Below, one piece after another: positions 37,537-45,192 of a DNA stretch of 45,192 bases. Numbering within the stretch: the first letter of the stretch is position 1; every line of letters starts with the position of its first letter. Source of the stretch: an uncultured bacterium (GTDB lineage: Bacteria; Patescibacteriota; Gracilibacteria; Absconditabacterales; Absconditicoccaceae); NCBI GenBank assembly GCA_946611795.1, contig CAMOEC010000004.1, positions 1-45,192 of the forward strand, written 5' to 3'. Made by a program: the position numbers and the translations under genes. The notes under the pieces were generated by a model. That model had not been told where the DNA came from. It searched no databases and was given only the letters and a program-made list of their open reading frames with translations.

Positions 37537-37908
37537 TTAGAATACTTTCACATACCTAATTTCAGTTAATGCAGCAATAACGAAGAAGACGAATGCTGAA
37601 GTAACGCCAACTGCTGCACCCCACGAAGCATCATTAGTTTTGACTGATAACAAGGTTATTATCAATACAAAGAATGAAACTCCAGCAGAAATTGTGAATA
37701 CTGTTGGGTGGAGTGAACGGCCATTGATTACAGTCTTTTCCCACTTATTTGTTATAATGAAGTGGGTAATAAGCAGAATAGAGGCAATAATGCAGGGGAT
37801 CAAAATGTAGTTAAATCTTTCACTACAATCAACATTGTCGTAAATGATTCCGTTTGCAATAGAACAGCAAACCAAACCAATCCAAAGTAAAAAAATTTCC
37901 ATAGGCAA
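37537..37908 (-). CDS. UGA-free cassette ORF E1, 123-aa membrane protein
   Basis: Complete in the standard code; four hydrophobic segments; Gly as GGN; TTGCTT-N17-TATATT upstream. Confidence 0.75.
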   Translation of the reverse strand: MPMEIFLLWIGLVCCSIANGIIYDNVDCSERFNYILIPCIIASILLITHFIITNKWEKTVINGRSLHPTVFTISAGVSFFVLIITLLSVKTNDASWGAAVGVTSAFVFFVIAALTEIRYVKVF

Positions 37909-37973
37909 TAATTTTATTGGTTTTGTTTATGTTAATAATATAAGAAAGTAAAAATTAAAAAGCAATAGAAAAA

Positions 37974-38000
37974 GCCTTGAAAGTAAAAAACAATCAAGGC
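37974..38000 (-). terminator. Intrinsic terminator of cassette E2
   Basis: Minus strand GCCTTGA...TCAAGGC followed by TTTTTC. Confidence 0.75.
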
Positions 38001-38007
38001 ATAATTT

Positions 38008-38448
38008 TTAACTGTAGCGCTCTCTAATTTCTTTAAGCTCTTCATCTGTAGGGAATCGGTAGTCACCTTCAGTATATCCACTTAACGAATGGCGAGATAA
38101 ATCATATCTGCTATGCCTTACAGAGTTGTCATCATCAACAGAAAGTCCGAGGAAGATGAATAACAAAGAAATTATTGAACAGCCTGAGGCGAAGACATTT
38201 CCGATATCACTAGTCCCAAGTATGGGAAGTGAAATAATCATGATGAAAAAAGATCCGACAGCAATGCCTCCACATAATAGAGCAGTAAAGAGAGGGGATT
38301 TAACACCTTTATTGTGTAAAATAACACAACAAACCAATGTAGGAATAGAAAGGAAAATGGTCCAATCATACCCACAATAAAGCATTGCATCCATAATAAA
38401 TATAGATGCTACAATGCTAATAACCCAAAAAATAATCTCCTTTTTCAT
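38008..38448 (-). CDS. UGA-free cassette ORF E2, 146-aa membrane protein
   Basis: Complete in the standard code; multiple TM segments; charged C-terminus EELKEIRERYS. Confidence 0.75.
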   Translation of the reverse strand: MKKEIIFWVISIVASIFIMDAMLYCGYDWTIFLSIPTLVCCVILHNKGVKSPLFTALLCGGIAVGSFFIMIISLPILGTSDIGNVFASGCSIISLLFIFLGLSVDDDNSVRHSRYDLSRHSLSGYTEGDYRFPTDEELKEIRERYS

Positions 38449-38573
38449 AATAGAATTTCAGTTAGTTTTTTATTTATATTTTATGTTTTTGTATTAACTA
38501 ATATACTATAAAAGTTAGAAAAGTCAAATAGAAAAATCCAATTTTAAAGCTAATATTTATATAATATAATTTG

Positions 38574-38602
38574 TTGAATTCAGATAACAAAATAAGTACA
38601 AT
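38574..38602 (+). promoter_or_regulatory. Sigma70-type promoter of cassette E3
   Basis: TTGAAT-N17-TACAAT. Confidence 0.6.
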
Positions 38603-38648
38603 AAAATCACAAATAAATAATAATAAACAAACTAAAAAATAATGAATT

Positions 38649-39350
38649 ATGAGACAGTACATTGAATTAGCAAAGAAAGTTATCGAGAATGGTGGATTTC
38701 TCGAAGCTAAAAACGGTGAATCAATAACTATTGGTTTTGAGGTCTGGAGCGATGAAACATTCAGAGCTGTTCCACTCTATCCGCGTAAAGATCATACCAT
38801 AAGGTCTTCGTTTGTATCGTCATACTACTTGTTGAGATCATGTAACTTCAAGGATGAGGAGGGTAATTCTGTTGATATCGGAAGGTTGCTAGATATTTTA
38901 ACAGAAAAGTCGGAAACAAAGAGGCATTCTTTTGAGCTAACGGATTTTGACGGTATTGTATACAAATTCAATAATTTCGGAATGGCTTTTGAAAATATTG
39001 AAGGAGAAATTCCAAGTATTGAAACAACTCTTCATAGTCCTTCGCTCGATCATGTCTTGCCTACCATCCTGGATCAGCTGATATGGATGTTTATAATCCT
39101 TGGCTACTTTACAAAGATAACAAAATCGTGGGCAAAATCTCAAAACTATCTTACAGGCGAGGTGAAAATCAACATAACTGGAGTGATGAACGCTGTAAGC
39201 GTAAAAGGACTCCAGAAGAATCTTGATTCAATACTCACCGAACCATTTATGAATGTCCGCATATTGCCAAAAGCACACTATATCACAACTCTAGACTATG
39301 ATAAGCATGTGCTGATTGACCGCGACTTCCATAAACTCTACAATGTTTAA
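38649..39350 (+). CDS. UGA-free cassette ORF E3, 233-aa protein of unknown function
   Basis: Longest standard-code ORF in the window; Gly as GGN; own terminator. Confidence 0.8.
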   Translation: MRQYIELAKKVIENGGFLEAKNGESITIGFEVWSDETFRAVPLYPRKDHTIRSSFVSSYYLLRSCNFKDEEGNSVDIGRLLDILTEKSETKRHSFELTDFDGIVYKFNNFGMAFENIEGEIPSIETTLHSPSLDHVLPTILDQLIWMFIILGYFTKITKSWAKSQNYLTGEVKINITGVMNAVSVKGLQKNLDSILTEPFMNVRILPKAHYITTLDYDKHVLIDRDFHKLYNV

Positions 39351-39361
39351 CATTAACTAAA

Positions 39362-39390
39362 AGTCTATAAGGGATTCTTATAGGCTTTTT
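39362..39390 (+). terminator. Intrinsic terminator of cassette E3
   Basis: GTCTATAAG-ggatt-CTTATAGGC followed by TTTTT. Confidence 0.75.
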
Positions 39391-39520
39391 GATTAAAAAT
39401 ATGATTAAAATATGTCAAGCTTATATTGAATAATCAAAGAATAAATAATTGCTTTTTTATGCTAAATTACTATAAAGACTAATTGAGAGAAATTCGAATT
39501 TTTATATATTGTTAAATTGT

Positions 39521-42500
39521 ATGATTGATTGGATTTTGAATTTTATTTGATGAGATTACAATAAAAAGCAAATTGATGCTATTTTACCAATTGTTACTCA
39601 AATAAATCATTATTATGCAGATTTTGATAAATTATCTGATGATGAGATAAAGGCAAAAACAGATGAATTTAAAAAGAGATTACAAGACGGTGAAACACTT
39701 GATGATATCCTTCCAGAAGCTTTTGCTGTTGTAAAACAAGCATGTAAAAGATTAGTTTGAACAACTGTTAAAGTAAAATGACAAGAATTAACATGGAATA
39801 TGATTCCTTATGATGTTCAACTTATCTGATGAATTATCCTTCATCAAGGAAAAATTGCTGAAATGAAGACATGAGAATGAAAGACATTAGTTGCAGTAGC
39901 TCCAGTTTACCTTAATGCTTTAACTGGTAAATGAGTACACGTTGTAACAGTTAATGATTATCTTGCATCTCGTGATAGTGAATGGATGGCTCATGTTTAT
40001 ACATGGCTTTGATTAACTGTTTGATCAGTAGTAAAATCAACACCATTACAATCTAGAAGAGAGGAGTACTCAAAAGATATTACCTATGTTGAAAATACAG
40101 AATTATGATTTGATTACCTAAGAGATAATCTTGTAAAATCAATGAAAGAAAGATCTTTGACTTGGAGACCTTTAAATTATGCTATTGTCGATGAAATAGA
40201 TTCAATCCTTATTGATGAAGCTAGAACTCCATTAATTATTTCACAACCTAGAGAAGAACCAACAGAAAAATATACATATTATGCTCAAGTAGTTAATTTC
40301 TTAACACCTTGTTCTCAGAAAAAGAAGGTTTCTAAATGATTAATTTCAGAAATCCTTAATGATGAATACTGAAAAGAACAGGAAGAAGATTGAGATTACT
40401 ATATTGATGAAAAAACAAAGACTGCTCAACTTTCTTGAAAAGGTATTGCTAAACTTGAAGAAATCCTAAAGGTTGAAAATATCTATAAAGATATGGGTTA
40501 TGAAGAAATCCATCATATTGAAAATGCTCTTAAAGCCAAAGCAGTTTATATTAAAGATAAAGATTATATCGTCTCAAATGGTGAAGTTTTGATTGTTGAT
40601 GAACATACAGGACGTACAATGCCTTGAAGAAGATTTTCAGAAGGACTTCATCAAGCAATTGAGGCTAAAGAAGCTGTGAGAATTCAAAGAGAATCACAAA
40701 CAATAGCTACAATTACATATCAGAATTTCTTCAAACAATATAATAAACTTTGTTGAATGACTGGTACTGCTTCAACTGAATGAGAAGAATTTAATAAGAT
40801 CTATGAACTAGATGTTGTTATCGTTCCTACAAACAAACCAGTTATAAGAGTTGATATGAATGATAAAGTATATTTCAATCAACAAACTAAACGAAAATTT
40901 GTAAAAGATTATATTAAGTTCTATCATGAAATCTGACAACCAATCCTTATTGGTACTGCAGATATTGCAACATCAGAATATGTTTCAAAGATCCTTGAAA
41001 AAGAAGCAATAACACATTCTGTTCTTAACGCAAAATTCCATGAACAAGAAGCTAAAATCGTTTCAAATGCTGGTAAATATAGGTCAGTTGTAGTTGCTAC
41101 AAATATGGCTTGAAGATGAACAGATATTAAGCTAGAAGACTGACTTAATGAGAAAATGGCTCAAAATTATGTAAAATATTTTAGAAAGAACGCTAAAACT
41201 TGAGCAACATTAGTAGCTAAAATCTATTCAAAATTAGAGTTAGATTTAATAAAGAATGCTCTTAAAGAAGAATATCAATTATCTGATGGCTGGGATAAAA
41301 ATCTATTCAAATGAGTTGAAGTCGAAGATTGAAAAATATCAGTTGTTATTACTGAAAAAAGAAAAAATAACACAATTCCTTATGCTAAATTAACATTCAC
41401 ACCATCAGCTGTAGATTCATCTAAAGGAGTGATTGAAAAAGATCTATTCTTCTGATTATTTATTCTTGGTACAGAAAAACATGAATCAAGAAGAATTGAT
41501 AATCAGCTTAGAGGTAGAGCTTGAAGACAATGAGATCCATGAATATCAGTATTCTTCGTTGCACTTGATGATACGCTTATGAGAAAAATGTGATGAGAAA
41601 AATTCCAATCACTTGCATCAATGTTGCTTTCAAAAGATGATCTTGAGAACTTAGAGTTAACACAAAAGCAATTCTCAAAGAATATTACAAGAGCTCAAAA
41701 AGAAATTGAATGATGGTATTTTGGAATAAGAAAGCACTTATTTGATTATGATAGTGTTGTAGATAAACAAAGAAAGAGAGTATATAAGATTAGAGATGAA
41801 ATCTTATTAGCTGAAGATAGTGAAGAACTTCAAAAGAAATATGTAGAGAAACTTGAGGAAGATTTCTTAACTGAAAGTAAGAACATTATCTTAACTCAGA
41901 TTACAAGTGCAGAAACAACAGGACAATCAGTATCTGATTTACTAATTGTATTAAATAAAGAATTCTGACTTAATATTACACAACCTGAGCATGCTGAATT
42001 ATCTAAGTTAGATTATGAATCTCTTAAGGCAATGCTCATTGAAAGATTAGATGGATACTTTACTAGAGTCTTCTCTGAAATAGATACTAAAATTCTATTC
42101 CAAATCTTCAGAGAAGTACATCTTCACTTCTTAGATAAATTATGGATAGATCATATTGATGATATGCAAAACCTAAGAGAAAAAGTTGGACTTATGTCAT
42201 ATGCTCAAATGGATCCATTAGTTATTTATAAGAAAGAATCTTTTGAGAAATTCCAACAACTATTGGCTAACATTATTAATAGTACATCATCATATCTTCT
42301 AAAGCTTGACTTTGATGCTATAGCTACTCAACAGCAAGCAGCACAACTTATCCAAGAAGAAAATAATCAAGAAAAAGTAATAGAAATATTAAGTTCAGCT
42401 TCTCGTAATATGTGACCTGTTAGAAGACCACAACAACCTAAGCCTCAAGAAGATGCAAGAGCTAAAATATTTGAAAGTGCACCATCTTCTAATAGCGATG

Positions 42501-42646
42501 ACGATGTTGAAGTGTTTGAGGTAGTAGATGCTGATGAACCAGCTACAAATCAAGTTATTAAACCTCAAGGTAAAGTAAGACCAAATGATCCATGTCCTTG
42601 TTGAAGTGGTAAAAAATATAAAAAATGTCACTGAAAAGATGAATAA
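39521..42646 (+). CDS. secA: Preprotein translocase subunit SecA
   Basis: [70 protein letters not shown]-terminal [22 protein letters not shown]; 1042 codons with TGA=Gly. Confidence 0.97.
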
Positions 42647-42650
42647 TAAT

Positions 42651-42677
42651 GGAGCTCCTTGAAATAGGAGCTTTCTT
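42651..42677 (+). terminator. Intrinsic terminator
   Basis: AGCTCCT-tgaaat-AGGAGCT followed by TTCTTT. Confidence 0.65.
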
Positions 42678-42698
42678 TAATGTTATATAAATGAATTT

Positions 42699-43283
42699 AT
42701 GACTAAAATATGAATAGATTGTGATGAAGTAATTTCAGAAACAATAGATGAGATACTAAAACGTTGAATCTTTAAAGATAAAAATATATCAAAGTCAGAT
42801 ATAACTTCTTATTATCTACGAGATATACCGAAATTGAATATGACGAAAGAAGATTGAGTGAAAGAATTTTTCTGATTCTTTGGTTCTGATGATTATTTTC
42901 AAACAAAACCAGTATCATGAGCACTAGAAAAATTAAAAGAATTAAAAGAACAATGATATGAGCTTTATGTAGTAACAGCAAGATCAGAACAATTTAAAGA
43001 AAGAACTATTAAACGAGTAAATGAGAACTTTGAATGAATCTTTTCATGATTTTTATTTATGAATCAGTTTAAGGAAAATGAGGTTCCAAAATCAAAATTA
43101 TGTAAGGATTTTTGAATCAAACTACTAATTGATGATAGTGTAAATAATATATTAGATATCAATAAAGAATGAATACCTTGAATCTTATTAGATAAGCCAT
43201 GGAATGCTTGAATAGAAGATAATAAACTGATAAAGAGATGTAAATCACGAGATGATGTAGATGTATCATATTTCCTAAAATAA
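42699..43283 (+). CDS. HAD-family 5'(3')-deoxyribonucleotidase-like protein
   Basis: MTKIGIDCDEVISETIDEI...YELYVVTARSEQFKERT...GIKLLIDDSVNNIL. Confidence 0.75.
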
Positions 43284-43410
43284 AGCACCTTTATAAAATT
43301 CTATTGTATCTCCAAAGTAATTCTTTATCAACAATATGTACATAAAAATTAATAAATAAAAGTTTTTCTTTATTTTTTTCTCTCATTAGATAAGTCGTGA
43401 GACTTTATGG

Positions 43411-43474
43411 TACAATGTTTTACAGGGTAACAACAAAAGCAGGCTCCTAATTGTTTTCAATGGGAGCTTTTTTT
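43411..43474 (+). ncRNA. Possible very short orphan transcript (-10 element to terminator)
   Basis: TGGTACAAT extended -10-like element; ~55 nt later GCTCC-ta-ATTG-tttt-CAAT-g-GGAGC followed by T-run; no ORF between. Confidence 0.35.
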
Positions 43475-43530
43475 AATAAAAAAATACAGGACATTAAATC
43501 CTGTATTTCCCATTAAATATTATCATTTAA

Positions 43531-44361
43531 TTAGTAAGCATATTGATAATTAACACTTTCTTCTCAATTATCTACTGTAGCTGCAACAAATTCTAATGTT
43601 TCTGGATTGTTGATATATAAGATTGTTCATGTCTTACCTTCATCAAATGTAACATTATATAATGAATAAATCATTCAATCTTCAATATTTGATCAATTTA
43701 ATTCAGCACCTGTAACATTTGAAGCTGCTGGAGTTAAGTTTGCTAATGTTGGTTCGATATTTTCAAAAGAAAGTTCTCAACCATCAGAAACTTCAGTATT
43801 AAAATTATAAGTAGAATATGTAGCTGATTTAGGGAAGCTTACCTTAGCAATTGATTCAATATCTTCATTAGTTAAAGAGTTGATATCATCATAAGAGAAT
43901 TGATAATTAATTGTATAACCAGTATCTAGAATATTAGCGGCAACAAAATTTAAAGTAGCTGGATCATTTATGTAAAGAACTTCTACATTACTTCAATCAT
44001 CAAGATTAGCATCAGTTAAAGTATAAATCATTCAATCTTCAATTCATGAACTTTTAATCTCTCTACTAATGATATTAGAATATTCAGGAGTTAAGAATCA
44101 TTTTTCAGATTTAGTGTAAACATGACTTCATTCAGATTCTACTTTATTCTCTGCATTATTATACTTTGAATAAGTGTATGATTTAGGGAAATTATTTTCT
44201 ATAGCAGAAACTAATTCTGAAAGATCTAAAGATTCTTTTACATTTGATACTTCAACTCAAGTATTAACATCACTCTCAATAGTGTTAACTTTGCTTTCAC
44301 ATCAAGCAAGAACGATAATTGAAGCTGCAGATAGAGCAACTAATGGTAAAATTTTTTTCAT
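43531..44361 (-). CDS. Lipoprotein with two internal repeats
   Basis: MKKILPLVALSAASIIVLAGCESK lipobox; duplicated IEDGMIYTLTDANLDDGSNVEVLYINDPATLNFVAANI / IEDGMIYSLYNVTFDEGKTGTILYINNPETLEFVAATV. Confidence 0.7.
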
Positions 44362-44526
44362 AATTAAAAATAAATAAGGAAATAAAATCTTGATTAGAAT
44401 ATATTTATTTAGCATTTAAATTCAATTTAAAGATAAAAAATACTTAAAAATACAAATATAAAGAACATTGTATTGACATTAAAAAGGTTTTTTGTAAATT
44501 ATTTTTGCTTAACAAAAAAAACAAAT

Positions 44527-44823
44527 ATGGAAGTAATTATCACAATTGGTGCCGCTCTTCGTAGCGAGAAAACGAAGAAGGCTTGCAGAATCAATCAGTG
44601 TTCCAGCTTTACCAAGCTTGCACTGAAGGTAAAGGATCTTCAGAATCACGCGGTTCATGACGACAAAACTGCGTCGATAAAGTGTTCTGAGTTTGCCATC
44701 GAGGTTGAAAACTCATCGCCAAACTGGAGCGATGTTATCAACTACACTGTTGACGGAGACTTGGTAAAGTTCACTGCGGCCAAAGGCTACATTTTTGGCC
44801 CAATTATCCCTGGTTATCAGTAA
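44527..44823 (+). CDS. UGA-free cassette ORF F1, 98-aa protein of unknown function
   Basis: MEVIITIGAALRSEKTKKACRINQCSS...GPIIPGYQ; higher GC than flanks; TTGACA and TAAATT upstream (~44473-44500). Confidence 0.7.
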   Translation: MEVIITIGAALRSEKTKKACRINQCSSFTKLALKVKDLQNHAVHDDKTASIKCSEFAIEVENSSPNWSDVINYTVDGDLVKFTAAKGYIFGPIIPGYQ

Positions 44824-44830
44824 TCTGCTG

Positions 44831-45094
44831 ATGTTCAAAAAAATTCTAAAAACATTTGTAGAATGCCTTGTAATACTGATTCTATTCTGTTTATTCAGCT
44901 TACTGTTTCAGAAATGCGGCATTTTAAAACTTACAAACACTAATTATGAGATAAGTAGTAAGTCTCAAGTTGTTTACTACAAAGTAGCGGTCGAATCTGA
45001 TCGCTATTTTTTTAATAAAAAAAGGATGAGTAGAAAACCTGCTCATCCTGTAAATACTAATACTCGTACTTCTCACCTTGAACCCAATCGCTAG
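44831..45094 (+). CDS. Possible UGA-free ORF F2 with N-terminal TM segment
   Basis: MFKKILKTFVECLVILILFCLFSLLFQKCG...; the 3' part runs through two hairpins and antisense to F3, so the true end is uncertain. Confidence 0.35.
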   Translation: MFKKILKTFVECLVILILFCLFSLLFQKCGILKLTNTNYEISSKSQVVYYKVAVESDRYFFNKKRMSRKPAHPVNTNTRTSHLEPNR

Positions 45095-45179
45095 GAATAT
45101 ACTTCTCACGGGTAGAACAATACTTTGTCTGTTTGTCAGGCAGTGCAGAAGGAGCCCAGTTAACACCATACACAGACAT
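45057..45179 (-). CDS. UGA-free ORF F3 (>=40 aa; 5' end may extend beyond the window)
   Basis: MSVYGVNWAPSALPDKQTKYCSTREKYIPSDWVQGEKYEY; minus-strand terminator GGATGAG...CTCATCC + T-run just downstream. Confidence 0.5.
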   Translation of the reverse strand: MSVYGVNWAPSALPDKQTKYCSTREKYIPSDWVQGEKYEY

Positions 45180-45192
45180 TGCGTGCGTGTCT

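Noticed and set aside
38126-38380. ORF-track 38126..38380 plus strand
   Set aside because: Antisense to the better-supported membrane ORF E2.
37485-39420. Direct repeat flanking the E cluster (attaaaatgtcaa / attaaaatatgtcaa)
   Set aside because: Imperfect (2-bp indel) and AT-rich; not enough to claim an insertion scar, unlike the perfect 15-mer at cassette C.
1038-42646. Apparent pseudogenes: most recognisable genes (secA, pcrA, serS, rseP and others) are riddled with in-frame TGA
   Set aside because: TGA falls at conserved glycines throughout and TAA/TAG are absent within the frames, so this is recoding, not decay.
31990-44480. Recurrent TATTGACATT motif near several UGA-free cassettes as a possible insertion signature
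   Set aside because: It is the -35 promoter element; similar TTGACA motifs occur upstream of native genes (e.g. ~5200, ~8390, ~29563).
1-45192. tRNA genes, CRISPR arrays, IS elements or integrases
   Set aside because: No tRNA T-loop/acceptor combination, no regularly spaced repeats and no transposase or integrase motif seen; GGTTCAAATCC/GGTTCGAT-like strings lie inside genes.

Overview
The window is AT-rich bacterial DNA from an organism that reads UGA as glycine (translation table 25, as in Gracilibacteria/Absconditabacteria). The supplied ORF track uses the standard code, so it fragments most real genes. Reading TGA as Gly restores full-length frames: a GlcF/ferredoxin/GlcD-like set, MATE transporter, Dtd, flippase, type IV pilin-like protein, two metallophosphoesterases, FkbM methyltransferase, DUF2207-like protein, UvrD/PcrA, RseP-like protease, CAP protein, SerS, SecA and a HAD nucleotidase. 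Four signals stand out. (1) Scattered self-contained cassettes (promoter, one ORF, terminator) have no TGA codons at all, encode Gly with GGN, and use only TAA/TAG stops, so they read identically in the standard and recoded codes. One is flanked by a perfect 15-bp direct repeat and one is far more GC-rich than its surroundings. (2) A two-gene locus encodes a transglutaminase/acidic linker/vWA protein and a ~1145-aa protein ending in a MoxR-like AAA+ domain. (3) A ~690-nt non-coding, multi-hairpin region has a promoter-like start and an intrinsic terminator, and may be a large structured RNA. (4) There is a Kazal-domain lipoprotein and a C/H/D-triad NAT-like enzyme. All calls come from reading the sequence by eye; no database search was run.
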